The position numbers were made by a program, and so were the translations under genes. A DNA stretch of 64,000 nucleotides from Hyphomicrobiales bacterium (GTDB taxonomy: Bacteria > Pseudomonadota > Alphaproteobacteria > Rhizobiales > OSC116): positions 124,001-188,000 of the forward strand of contig NVUH01000002.1 in the NCBI GenBank assembly GCA_002401855.1, written 5' to 3'. Positions 45,110 to 53,596 of the stretch are shown piece after piece. Each line of letters opens with the position of its first letter. The first letter of the stretch is position 1. The notes beneath the pieces are model-generated. The model did not search any database. It saw nothing but the letters and a program-made list of their open reading frames with translations, and was not told where the DNA came from.

Positions 45110-46396
45110 CTAATTTGAAACTTCGTTCAAAATCTGTTTAGCTCTATCCACATTCACCGCGCCTTCTTTGGCGATGGTTTTGGCAACACTTTCGACATCA
45201 GCACCTTTTGCGCCTGCCATGATGGCAATGTTGCGGGCATGTAAAGCCATATGACCCTTTTGAATGCCCTCAGTTGCCAAAGCACGCAAAGCAGCCATAT
45301 TTTGCGCCAAACCAACTGCAATGGTCACCTGCGCCAACTCTTGTGCCGATTGAATATTCATTAGTTTTAAAGCCGCTTGGGCTGCAGGGTGGGTTTTCGT
45401 AGCGCCACCAACGATGCCCATAGCCATTGGCATCTCAATGCTGCCAACCAAATGACCATCACTATCTATTTCCCATCTCGACAAAGATGTATAGCGGCCA
45501 TCACGCGCCGCCCATGCATGGGCGCCCGCCTCAATAGCCCGCCAGTCATTGCCTGTTGCCAATACAACAGGGTCAATGCCGTTCATAATGCCTTTATTGT
45601 GGGTTGCCGCTCTATAAGGATCAATGATTGCCAAAGCACAGGCTTCAACTATGCCTTGTGCCACATCCGCACCAACAAGTGTTTTAGTGCTAAGCGCTTC
45701 GGGTGACACTCGCACCCTGCCCCGCACTAAACGTTTATCGGCTAAGTTCGATAAAATACGCAACCGCACTTTACCGCCCGAAATTTTTTCTATCAATGGC
45801 GCAGTCATCTCTGCCATTGTGTTAACAGTATTGGCGCCCATGGCATCGCAAACATTTACCAATAAATGCAGCACCACCATGGGACCAATGGGAGTGTCCT
45901 CAAAAATATGCACTTCAATATCTTGGCAACCACCACCAAGGCCAATTAAAACTTTGTCTTTTGAATTTGCTAAAGCAATGATTTCATCAGCCTCAACCAA
46001 TAATTTAAGCCGCGTACCATGTGGGTCTTTAATGCCTAAAATTTGCACTTGCGCCCGCATAATAGGTTGCGTGCAACTGGCTTCAAACCCGCCACCGTCA
46101 CGGGCAATTTTTGCCATATAAGAGGCTGCGGCCACCACTGATGGTTCTTCAACCGCCATCGGGATGAGATATTCTTTGCCATTGACGATAAAATTAGTAG
46201 CAACCCCAAGCGGCAACTCAAATTTTCCGATTACATTTTCAATCATGCCATTGGCAACATTAATACCCAGCGCATCTGCACCCGCTAAATTCTGCTGATC
46301 AACAACATCCAGACCAGACACCAAACCAATTTTTGCCAATCGCTCATGCGGTTCCAGATTGCGTATATTCTCAATGCGCGATGATATTTTTTTCAT
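45110..46396 (-). CDS. mvaA: Class II hydroxymethylglutaryl-CoA reductase (degradative)
   Basis: A 428-aa enzyme that in this class works chiefly in the direction mevalonate plus CoA to HMG-CoA. It has no membrane anchor, as expected for class II. Visible motifs are [15 protein letters not shown] (CoA-binding), the catalytic Glu in [25 protein letters not shown] (dinucleotide-binding), the catalytic Lys in [13 protein letters not shown], and the catalytic His in [11 protein letters not shown]. The length matches Pseudomonas mevalonii MvaA. There are no mevalonate-kinase or other isoprenoid-synthesis genes near, and the linked lyase argues for catabolism. It heads the operon, divergent from a MocR-type regulator. 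Confidence 0.93.
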   Translation of the reverse strand: MKKISSRIENIRNLEPHERLAKIGLVSGLDVVDQQNLAGADALGINVANGMIENVIGKFELPLGVATNFIVNGKEYLIPMAVEEPSVVAAASYMAKIARDGGGFEASCTQPIMRAQVQILGIKDPHGTRLKLLVEADEIIALANSKDKVLIGLGGGCQDIEVHIFEDTPIGPMVVLHLLVNVCDAMGANTVNTMAEMTAPLIEKISGGKVRLRILSNLADKRLVRGRVRVSPEALSTKTLVGADVAQGIVEACALAIIDPYRAATHNKGIMNGIDPVVLATGNDWRAIEAGAHAWAARDGRYTSLSRWEIDSDGHLVGSIEMPMAMGIVGGATKTHPAAQAALKLMNIQSAQELAQVTIAVGLAQNMAALRALATEGIQKGHMALHARNIAIMAGAKGADVESVAKTIAKEGAVNVDRAKQILNEVSN

Positions 46397-46461
46397 TATT
46401 TTTTTACCAAATTTCTAATTATATTCTTTACATCGTTTCCGTAATTTATTCAAAAACCAAT

Positions 46462-46490
46462 TTGACATACAGATACAATATTACTATTTT
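46462..46490 (+). promoter_or_regulatory. Promoter of the MocR-type regulator gene
   Basis: TTGACA, a 17-bp spacer and TATTTT, with the expected transcription start just before the inverted repeat at 46499-46524 and about 50 bp upstream of the ATG. Confidence 0.6.
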
Positions 46491-46498
46491 ATTCAAAA

Positions 46499-46524
46499 TT
46501 GTACCCACATAAAAAAAGGTACAA
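46499..46524. promoter_or_regulatory. Candidate operator between mvaA and the MocR-type gene
   Basis: TTGTACC and GGTACAA half sites lie 19 bp apart centre-to-centre (12-bp AT-rich spacer), about two helical turns. The site sits at the predicted start of regulator transcription, fitting autoregulation. It could also act on mvaA, whose start is 103 bp away. Confidence 0.45.
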
Positions 46525-46544
46525 AATATTCGGATCCTCGAAAT

Positions 46545-47927
46545 ATGACAAAAACAAAAATAGAAACGGTTTATCAAACCATTTTGCGGCAAATTGAACA
46601 GGGTAAGATCACCTCGGGAACAAGGCTTCCTTCGATACGCAATGCAGCAGAAGATTTTAAAGTTTCAAAAAACACCATTGTCACCGTATACGATCAACTG
46701 GTCGTAAATGGAATGGTTAGCGCCAAACAAGGCGCAGGTTTTTTTGTCAATTCAACAAAATTAAAATTGGCAGAAGTCAAGCCCGAGCATGTTAAACAAG
46801 CCAGTGACATTATCTCCTTACTACGCGCCCAACTTGAAAAAGACTATTTGGTACGTGTGGGCGATGGCAGACCACCTGCATCTTGGATGGATGATACAAT
46901 CCCTAAACGCTCTTCGCCAAATGCCATATCTGCCATTAAAAATGATTCATCAGGCTATGGATCCCCCTATGGTTACGGCGCTCTACGTGATTGCATCGTC
47001 ACTCAACATCAAGCATTAAATCTCGACATTTCTGCCGATCAAATCGTCACCACATTTGGTGCCAATCACGCCTTAGACCTCATCATTAGGCGGTATTTAT
47101 CGCCTGGTGATACGGTGTTGGTCGATGACCCAGGCTATTACCCTTTATTCGCCAAATTAAAACTCTCAAAGATTAATTTTGTGGGAGTAAAAAGAACACT
47201 AAATGGGCCAGATTTAAAAGATTTAAAAAACAAAGCTGAGAACTTAAAACCTTTATTATTCTTCACTCAATCTACAGCGCAAAATCCAACGGGTAGCTCA
47301 TTTGATTTGCGAACCGCACATTCAGTATTGCAGATAGCATCTCAATATAATTTTCTAATTGTTGATGATGATCCGTTTATCGACCTACTCAGTGTAAAAG
47401 GTACAAGGTTGGCGACCCTAGATGGCTTTAACAATGTTATGTTTGTTGGCACATATTCAAAAACTCTTTCAGCAAGTTATCGATCTGGCTATATCATCGC
47501 ACACCCAGATATTGTGGCGAGCCTAGCTGAGCTGAAGATGATAACAAGCGTCAATAGCTCACGATATTCAGAAATTATCATTGCAGAATTTATAAATAGC
47601 CGACGCTACCAAAAGCATTTGAAAAAAATATCAAATCGGGTGATTGAAGCTGCAAACAATGTAAGCAATAAGCTCAGCGACATGGGTTTTGAGCTTTTCA
47701 CTCGGAATACATTTGGCTATTATTTGCAACTCATGTTACCCCCTAATATTTCCGATCTTGAGTTGGCACAGAATGCAGCAAAAAAGGGTATATTTTTAGC
47801 TCCAGGCTCACTTTTTGCGGTCGATTCCGAAAAAAGTTTACCGAGCTTACGCATCAATGTAACTCGTGCTGATGATGTAAGGTTTTACAACTTTTTAAAA
47901 ACTAACCTCTTAAATTATAATAGTTAA
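46545..47927 (+). CDS. MocR-type (GntR-aminotransferase) transcriptional regulator
   Basis: A 460-aa regulator with an N-terminal GntR winged helix (VYQTILRQIEQGKITSGTRLPSIRNAAEDFKVSKNTIVTVYDQL, KQGAGFFV) and a class I aminotransferase-like domain from about residue 90. PLP-site features remain: FGANHALDLIIRRYLSPGDTVLVDDPGYYP, STAQNPTGSSFD, VDDDPFID and the lysine in GTYSKTLSASYRSGYII. It is divergent from mvaA with a 148-bp shared spacer, so it most likely controls the mevalonate operon. MocR regulators usually sense amino-type or PLP-linked ligands, so the inducer is an open question. Confidence 0.88.
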   Translation: MTKTKIETVYQTILRQIEQGKITSGTRLPSIRNAAEDFKVSKNTIVTVYDQLVVNGMVSAKQGAGFFVNSTKLKLAEVKPEHVKQASDIISLLRAQLEKDYLVRVGDGRPPASWMDDTIPKRSSPNAISAIKNDSSGYGSPYGYGALRDCIVTQHQALNLDISADQIVTTFGANHALDLIIRRYLSPGDTVLVDDPGYYPLFAKLKLSKINFVGVKRTLNGPDLKDLKNKAENLKPLLFFTQSTAQNPTGSSFDLRTAHSVLQIASQYNFLIVDDDPFIDLLSVKGTRLATLDGFNNVMFVGTYSKTLSASYRSGYIIAHPDIVASLAELKMITSVNSSRYSEIIIAEFINSRRYQKHLKKISNRVIEAANNVSNKLSDMGFELFTRNTFGYYLQLMLPPNISDLELAQNAAKKGIFLAPGSLFAVDSEKSLPSLRINVTRADDVRFYNFLKTNLLNYNS

Positions 47928-48774
47928 TTGTAAATGGCAAAGTCAATAAACAGTATATAATAATTGACATATATTTTGATATAATTTTACTCTAATAAAT
48001 GCAATTAACACTTTGTTTTATATAAATTATAGAGATAAACTATCAACCCTCCTCATCCACCATCTAAAAAACGTATCACATTCATTTAATTAGCCTAAAA
48101 TGTGGTTAGAATCCCTAATGAAGTGACAATTTCAATTTAATTTTAAAACTCCACTGACATTCCATCAAATCTATTTCATAGAGGCAATACGAGATCAAAA
48201 AATTAGAACTATGCGGCTCTAATTATTGACTTTAATAAGGTTGTCCAATGGTATGGTGTATTCTGGGTTTGCTCATGGTTATCTGGGGTAACATTGGACA
48301 ACTTATGTCCAATAATGTCATCAATATACTTCAAAGATGAACCGAATCAATAACTTGATTATGAGTTCAGGTTGTCCAACGCCGGGATATGTTCAGTTGC
48401 TATTTAGCTAGCCACCAGATTACTATTCCCAAATCATTTACCATTAACAAAGAGAAGATTTAATCTACTAAATGGTTTAGGTGGACCACAGCAAATACTC
48501 AAATGTCATTCTATTGACTCGAAAATTAGTTTACTAAATATCATTTGGATCGACTGATCAGCGGCCATTACGATATTTGAAGCGGATGGAATATCAATAT
48601 AAGGTTCGGGTGTGCTTTGTTTGATGCTACAGAATTTAGCATCTTCTTGACATTTTGTGTTTGCTAATAATGGATAGCCCTAATTCATTTCTTGTTAGCT
48701 GTTTCAATTGTTTTGTAGTAAAGGCAGCCATGTAAAAACACTCCATCGAAAGCCTCCTTAACTCTTTTTGTTTA
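47928..48774. other. Gene-free AT-rich spacer between the MocR gene and merA
   Basis: No convincing reading frame on either strand in 847 bp. It contains one copy of the 63-bp repeat (48240-48302) and a partial echo of its arm (GGTTGTCCAAC near 48374). Otherwise nothing is recognised. It is probably scar tissue from insertion of the mer region. Confidence 0.6.
48240..48302. repeat. 63-bp repeat, copy 1 (left of mer)
   Basis: Copy 1 has perfect 11-bp inverted ends GTTGTCCAATG/CATTGGACAAC. It matches copy 2 at 51755-51817 at 56 of 63 positions in direct orientation; the two copies bracket the mer operon 3515 bp apart. Confidence 0.8.
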
Positions 48775-50199
48775 CTAACCAGCGCAGCAAGACAGCTTGG
48801 CAACATCTTTTTCAAAAGTCTGTGCGGCTAACTTAAGGCCTTCAACGGTTGTTAGGTACGGAAAAATCATTGAACCAAGGTCATCATAAGTCATGCCAGC
48901 TTTTAGTGCCATTGCAGCAGTCTGAATACTATCCGCCCCCTCCGGCGCTAGAATATGCGCGCCCAGAAGCTTCTTGTTATTCTTGTCCGCCACAAGCTTA
49001 ATTAAACCACGTGTATCCCGAGCAGCTAACGCCCTTGGAACATACTTAAGTGGAAGGATAGATGTTATAGTTTCAATCCCTTGCTCGTTTGCAGAATATT
49101 CTGTTAACCCAACACTGGCAACTTGCGGGTCAGAAAATACAACTGTTGGCATAGTGGAGTTATCGTAAACCAAGCGCTCACCATTCGTAGCGTTTTTAGC
49201 GGCCAATTTAGCACCATATGCTGCCATATAGACAAATTGATCGCGGCCCGTAACATCGCCTGCCGCGTATATATTTTCTTGGGATGTTTGCATAGTGCGG
49301 TCGGTAACAATTCCACCATGAGCATCCATTTTGATGCCTGCATTATGTAAATTCAAGCTACTAGTATTTGGCACCCGACCCGTGGTTAGCAACAAACGTT
49401 CCGAAATTATTTTGACAGGCTCGCCTGACTTCTGCCCATGTAAAATAATGTTTTTGCCACTTTTTTCAAAACAGTCATAAGTAACTCCAGTGATTATGCT
49501 GATACCTTCCGCTTCAAAATATTGTGTTAAGGCCTCAGCAATTTCGGGCTCAGCTTCGGGTAAGAGCCTACTTCGCGTTACAACTGTAACTTTCACTCCC
49601 GCTCTTGAAAACATCTGCGCCAATTCGACACCGACATACCCTCCTCCCATAATCATCATGGATTCTGGAAGCACCTCGAGTTCAAGAGCTGATGTGCTAT
49701 CAAGCCACATAATCGATTCAATCCCAGAAATATCTGGAACATGTGGGCGGGAGCCAGTTGCGATAATTATCTTACTTGCTGTAATTACCTCACCATTAAC
49801 TGTTAAAGAGCCGTCCGCCTGAAATTGGGCAACTCCTTCCATATATTTTATAGCCTCATAATTTGGAAGAACATCAATATATTTAGCTGTGCGTAGATCA
49901 TCTACCAATGCTTGTTTTTGTCGTATTACAGCAGCCCAATCAGTGATTTTCGCAGATGCCTCAACGCCATCAAATCTATCAGATACGCGAGCAGAATGCA
50001 TGATTTCAACAGCACGTATCATCGCTTTGGAAGGAACACAACCCACATTTACACATGTTCCGCCTATTGTGCCATGACCAATAAGCACAACGCTAGCACC
50101 CTCATCAGCAGCTGTAATCGCAGCAGAAAATCCAGCAGAACCGGCTCCGATTACAGCAACGTCATAACTTTTGTCATTATTGTCACAACAATTACCCAT
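48775..50199 (-). CDS. merA: Mercuric reductase
   Basis: MerA (474 aa) reduces Hg(II) to volatile Hg(0) with NADPH in the cytoplasm. The FAD motif is VIGAGSAGFSAAITAADEG, the redox-active pair is GTCVNVGCVPSKAMIRA, the NADPH motif is MIMGGGYVGVELAQMF, the second FAD motif is IYAAGDVTGR, and the C-terminus ends with the metal-binding pair LSCCAG. The usual N-terminal HMA (NmerA) domain is absent, but a Cys-Cys pair sits at residues 4-5 (MGNCCDNN). AAGGATGG precedes the ATG. It is the last gene of merTPFA. Confidence 0.95.
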   Translation of the reverse strand: MGNCCDNNDKSYDVAVIGAGSAGFSAAITAADEGASVVLIGHGTIGGTCVNVGCVPSKAMIRAVEIMHSARVSDRFDGVEASAKITDWAAVIRQKQALVDDLRTAKYIDVLPNYEAIKYMEGVAQFQADGSLTVNGEVITASKIIIATGSRPHVPDISGIESIMWLDSTSALELEVLPESMMIMGGGYVGVELAQMFSRAGVKVTVVTRSRLLPEAEPEIAEALTQYFEAEGISIITGVTYDCFEKSGKNIILHGQKSGEPVKIISERLLLTTGRVPNTSSLNLHNAGIKMDAHGGIVTDRTMQTSQENIYAAGDVTGRDQFVYMAAYGAKLAAKNATNGERLVYDNSTMPTVVFSDPQVASVGLTEYSANEQGIETITSILPLKYVPRALAARDTRGLIKLVADKNNKKLLGAHILAPEGADSIQTAAMALKAGMTYDDLGSMIFPYLTTVEGLKLAAQTFEKDVAKLSCCAG

Positions 50200-50221
50200 A
50201 AACTATCCATCCTTATAATAT

Positions 50222-50428
50222 TTAAGCGTTGTTACGCTTGCGCCATAGGGCGTAAATCGTCAATAATACAAATATTCCAAGTGCAGGCAAAAGCACATAA
50301 TCTAGGTAACCAACCAAAGCAGATAATCCCATGACACCAAATACAATCACCAACACGGGGGTAAAGCAGCATAAGGCCGCTGTGATTGTGCCAATGATTG
50401 CCGTCCTCAAAAGAGTTTTTTCGTTCAT
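50222..50428 (-). CDS. merF: Mercury transport protein MerF
   Basis: A 68-aa inner-membrane Hg(II) importer with two membrane helices. The first helix carries the vicinal cysteines (IGTITAALCCFTPVLVIVFG), as in MerF and MerT, and the second is YVLLPALGIFVLLTIYALW. It lies between merP and merA with gaps of 3 and 22 bp. Confidence 0.88.
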   Translation of the reverse strand: MNEKTLLRTAIIGTITAALCCFTPVLVIVFGVMGLSALVGYLDYVLLPALGIFVLLTIYALWRKRNNA

Positions 50429-50431
50429 TGA

Positions 50432-50722
50432 TTATGATCCAGACTTAACAAGTTTTGCTTCATATCCTGCCGATTCCGATGCAGCTGCAATGTTTTCTGT
50501 TGAGGTAATCTCATCATCATAAACGACCAAAGCAGTACGAGTCTCGGTATCGGCGGTGACAGAGATAACTCCCTTAACTTCCCCCATTGCTGCTTCTACA
50601 ATAAATGGGCAACTCGCACAGAACATCCCTGGTACGGCAAAATTAATTGTTCGCTCGACAGCCAATGTCGGGGATGCAACAAATGTACAAACTAACATAA
50701 GAGCGCTCAGTATTTTTTTCAT
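50432..50722 (-). CDS. merP: Periplasmic mercury-binding protein MerP
   Basis: A 96-aa protein with a signal peptide (MKKILSALMLVCTFVASPTLAVE) and an HMA domain with the metal motif GMFCASC. It takes up Hg(II) in the periplasm and passes it to MerT. The frame is open further upstream, but the ATG at 50722 with AAAGGA is the true start. It begins 11 bp after the merT stop. Confidence 0.93.
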   Translation of the reverse strand: MKKILSALMLVCTFVASPTLAVERTINFAVPGMFCASCPFIVEAAMGEVKGVISVTADTETRTALVVYDDEITSTENIAAASESAGYEAKLVKSGS

Positions 50723-50733
50723 AATATGTCCTT

Positions 50734-51138
50734 TCATAGACCGAGAAGAATAGGAGCAACAACTGGTGCAATCCATGTCCAAAAAGTTGCAATAAATGTT
50801 AAGATTGTTGCACTCCATAACGATATTTTTACGAGCCTATTGGGCAGTGGTCGAGCGCAGACCTCACCATCAACACATACTCTGGGTTTTCTGTAAACCA
50901 CCCAATACCCATAGGCTAAAAGCCCAAAAGTTATAGTGATGAAAATTGGTTTGTACGGCTCCAAAGCCGTCAAATTTCCTATCCATGCACCTGACACACC
51001 TACGCTAAAGAGGATTAACGGTACAATACAACAAGTAGATGCAGCGATGGCACCAAGGATCCCTCCCGCGGCTATCATACGCGTTTTTCTAGCTACCTTT
51101 AATTCCTGCTTTTCCAACAAATCAGTTGTTTCAGTCAT
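50734..51138 (-). CDS. merT: Mercuric transport protein MerT
   Basis: A 134-aa inner-membrane importer with three membrane helices. The first helix has the Hg-binding pair (GAIAASTCCIVPLILFSVGVSGAWIG), and the cytoplasmic loop has VCVDGEVC-type cysteines (PRVCVDGEVCARP). I chose the ATG at 51138; the frame extends to 51225 only through the promoter. First gene of merTPFA. Confidence 0.93.
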   Translation of the reverse strand: MTETTDLLEKQELKVARKTRMIAAGGILGAIAASTCCIVPLILFSVGVSGAWIGNLTALEPYKPIFITITFGLLAYGYWVVYRKPRVCVDGEVCARPLPNRLVKISLWSATILTFIATFWTWIAPVVAPILLGL

Positions 51139-51169
51139 TTTCACACTCGTAATTACTTTGATTAATGGT

Positions 51170-51200
51170 AAAATAGCATCTGTAGTAACTACAGATGCAA
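51170..51200 (-). promoter_or_regulatory. MerR-regulated promoter and operator of merTPFA
   Basis: On the minus strand TTGCAT, a 19-bp spacer and TATTTT form a promoter with the over-long spacer typical of MerR control. A perfect 23-bp palindrome (51176-51198, arms GCATCTGTAGT/ACTACAGATGC) fills the spacer and reaches into the -35 box. It lies between divergent merR and merT, so it probably also represses merR. Confidence 0.85.
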
Positions 51201-51211
51201 GAGGTTCTTTC

Positions 51212-51634
51212 ATGAAAATCATCACGAAGTCTAGAGGCTATGCGATTGGGCTTATGTCTAAAAAGACAGGAGTTAATATCGAGACAATACGATATTACGA
51301 GAAAATAGGCATTTTACCAAAGCCTGATAGGACAAGTGGTGGTAACCGACAATATGACCATAGCCAGTTGAAACGTTTATTTTTCATACGGCGTTCAAGA
51401 GATCTAGGATTTAATATTAAAGAAATTAGAACACTCTTTGAAATGGTAGATCGAAAAGATTTTACCTGTGAAGAAATGCACAACGTTGCATTGAAGCACC
51501 TAGAAACCTTGAGAGATAAAATAACGGGTCTTAAAAAATTAGAGGCTGATCTAATGGTAATGGTCGCAGATTGTAACAATGGCGATGTGCCAGACTGTCC
51601 TATCGTTGATACATTATTTAATACAAATAATTGA
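51212..51634 (+). CDS. merR: Mercury-responsive regulator MerR
   Basis: A 140-aa MerR. The winged helix is YAIGLMSKKTGVNIETIRYYEKIGILPKPDRTSGGNRQY, a coiled coil follows, and the three Hg-binding cysteines are in DFTCEEM, VADCNNG and PDCPIVD. I chose the ATG at 51212 with AGAGG upstream; the frame continues upstream only as non-coding overlap with merT. It represses and, with Hg(II), activates merTPFA by untwisting the 19-bp-spacer promoter. Confidence 0.93.
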   Translation: MKIITKSRGYAIGLMSKKTGVNIETIRYYEKIGILPKPDRTSGGNRQYDHSQLKRLFFIRRSRDLGFNIKEIRTLFEMVDRKDFTCEEMHNVALKHLETLRDKITGLKKLEADLMVMVADCNNGDVPDCPIVDTLFNTNN

Positions 51635-51933
51635 AAAAGATCGACTTCTTTGCGCGTGCTGGACTATAAAATCTGTTCAAACAGTATTCTATCAAATGCA
51701 TAAATCTAATAAAAACCTTGGCACGCTGTGACTTCAATTAGAGATTCCCAGAAAGTTGTCCAATGATGTGGTGTATTCTGGGTTTGTTCATGGTTATCTG
51801 GGGTAATATTTGGCAATTTTTTATGAGGTTTTCTATGGGTTACAGAGAATAAGGGGGCACTTGATATCATTTTCTCGGGCAAGAAGTTAAGATTTTGGCG
51901 AAACTACCATTCATTATAATAGGTTAACCCGCG
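51635..51933. other. Gene-free spacer after merR
   Basis: Holds the second 63-bp repeat copy (51755-51817) and no recognised gene or terminator; right border of the mer region. Confidence 0.55.
51755..51817. repeat. 63-bp repeat, copy 2 (right of mer)
   Basis: Direct repeat of 48240-48302 with seven mismatches; the left arm GTTGTCCAATG is intact and the right arm has decayed. Confidence 0.8.
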
Positions 51934-52347
51934 CTAACCCTCTCGTCCAGATTCGCCCGATTCGTTGGAGAACAGTGCGATTTTGTTGCCTTGAGGGTCG
52001 CGAAGGCAGCCAACATCAAATGAGGTCCATACAAGTCACGAAAGCCCGACTGGCCCTCGTCAAACCCGCCCGCAGCAAGTGCGGCAGAGTGAAGGTCACG
52101 AACCTGTTTTTGACTGCGAGCCTCTAATGCGATCATAGCACCGTTCCCAGCCGAGGCAGGACGTCCATTGAAGGTTGGTTTAACATAGAAATCCAGGATA
52201 GCGGTGGACTGCCCCAGTTGTTCGGGCACGTGTAGCTTAACCCTCAGAACCCTCCGTCAGCGCGTAATCAAGAGCTGGCAGGAACGCTGAGTAAAACCGT
52301 TTCGCACGAGCGATATCATCAGCACCTACACTGACGTAGGCAATCAT
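51934..52347 (-). pseudogene. VOC (glyoxalase-like) family protein, two frameshifts
   Basis: Three frames together give a VOC protein. It starts MIAYVSVGADDIARAKRFYSA-like at 52347 and runs to a stop after SEG near 52238; the middle continues VPEQLGQSTAILDFYVKP, FNGRPASAGNGAMIALEARSQ and FRDLYGPH; after a second shift near 52020 comes VGCLRDPQGNKIALFSNESG. Each break can be mended by one or two bases. Such proteins are often cargo near resistance genes. The base composition is more GC-rich than its surroundings, in line with recent transfer. Confidence 0.75.
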
Positions 52348-52483
52348 ACTGCGTGTTCCTTTTCGGAAGCTTGGTTATTACAAGAATTTTACTGAATTAT
52401 GGTAGACTAGCACATAATTCGGTTCAATTATAAACAACAATACCCGAGGTGCCCCCCAAAAATGCGACAAATTTTGCATTGAT

Positions 52484-53331
52484 TTAAGCTACACTTTTCA
52501 CTAACCAGTCGTTGGGTTGATTGTTTAATTTGTTCCAATAAATCACATCAGGCGTTAAACCACAAAGAGCTTTGTACCCAAAGACTGGGGCAGGCTCTGT
52601 GGACGTTCTGTATTATAAAAGTTGTTCCACTTGCCAATTCCTTCTCTGGCTTCTGTACCACCACTCCAAGCATGTAAATAAACGTATTCATATTTAAGCG
52701 TATTAATCCATTGCCAAGACGTGAATTGACTGCCTTGATCGGTGTTAAAGATCTTAGGTGCACCAAAGCGATGAATGGCTTCATTCAAAGCCTCAATGCA
52801 AAAATCAGTCTCCATGGTATTTGATAAGCGCCAACTCAAGACCCTGCGCGTTGCCCAGTCCATAATCGCAACCAGATATAAAAAGCCCTTACGCATCGGA
52901 ATATAAGTAATGTCAGCACACCAAACATGATTTAGCTTAGTAATATTCATTCCTCTCTATAAACAAGGATATATTTTATGTTGCTTATTGGGTTTGCTGG
53001 TGCTGGGCTTCTGATAGATCGGCATCAGCCCCATCAAGCGCATAAGCCTGCGTATCCGTTTGATATTGACTTTATAAGCTTGCGCGCATAAATGTCACCT
53101 CATCTGCCCAACACCATAGAATGGCGCTGCCAAGAATTGTTTATCAATCAAAGTCATCAACTCAAGATTATAATCAGTTTCGCCTTTGACCTGTCGATAA
53201 GCCAAAGAGCGAGATATTGACAATAGCTGACATTGAAATTGAAATTTTATCGCCAACTTTGGGTGTTTTTTGTTAATCATGCTAACCCTCACTTGTCGAG
53301 CCAAGGCGCTAGCTTTTCCAGCAAAAATCAT
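52484..53331 (-). pseudogene. IS3-family transposase OrfB remnant
   Basis: The frame is broken several times. The 5' part holds FQFQCQLLSISRSLAYRQVKGE, then a shift, then HVWCADITYIPMRKGFLYLVAIMDWATRRVLSWRLSN, FGAPKIFNTDQGSQFTS and LKYEYVYLHAW. Between QFTSWQW and LKYE about 30 residues are missing, including the SMDGKG region and the segment before the catalytic Glu. The end (GLTPDVIYWNKLNNQPND) is in yet another frame. It is inactive. Confidence 0.8.
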
Positions 53332-53596
53332 TGGCGACGGCCAACTCCCCTATCTTGGCGTGAAGGGCTTTTACTTTGACATCACTATCATAGGATGGCT
53401 TTGTCTTCTGACTACGTTCAAAAACTTCGGCTGCACCTTCAAGCAGTGAGCGTTTCCAATGATGAATTTGAGTGGGGTGAACACCAAAATAACTGGCCTG
53501 TTTCGTGACCGTTTGTTCGCCTTTTATGGCTTCTAAAGCAACACGGGCTTTAAAGGCTGGATTATGGTTCTTACGTTTGGATATCTTAGATTTCCT
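53309..53596 (-). pseudogene. IS3-family OrfA remnant without start codon
   Basis: The frame reads SKRKNHNPAFKARVALEAIKGEQTVTKQ, then HPTQIHHWKRSLLEGAAEVF and KALHAKIGELAVANDFCW, a clear OrfA. The expected ATG is ATA here, although GAGGAA lies upstream. Confidence 0.7.

Noticed and set aside
45110-46396. HMG-CoA reductase as part of a biosynthetic mevalonate pathway
   Set aside because: No HMG-CoA synthase, mevalonate kinase or decarboxylase gene is near, the sequence is class II, and HMG-CoA lyase is in the same operon.
46545-47927. The MocR-type protein as PdxR, the regulator of PLP synthesis
   Set aside because: No pdxS/pdxT or other vitamin B6 genes are adjacent; the divergent partner is HMG-CoA reductase.
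48240-48302. The 63-bp repeat as an integron attC site, because of its inverted ends and position beside a resistance operon
   Set aside because: The ends do not carry the RYYYAAC/GTTRRRY core pair in the right order, no integron integrase is present, and the mer operon is far larger than a gene cassette.
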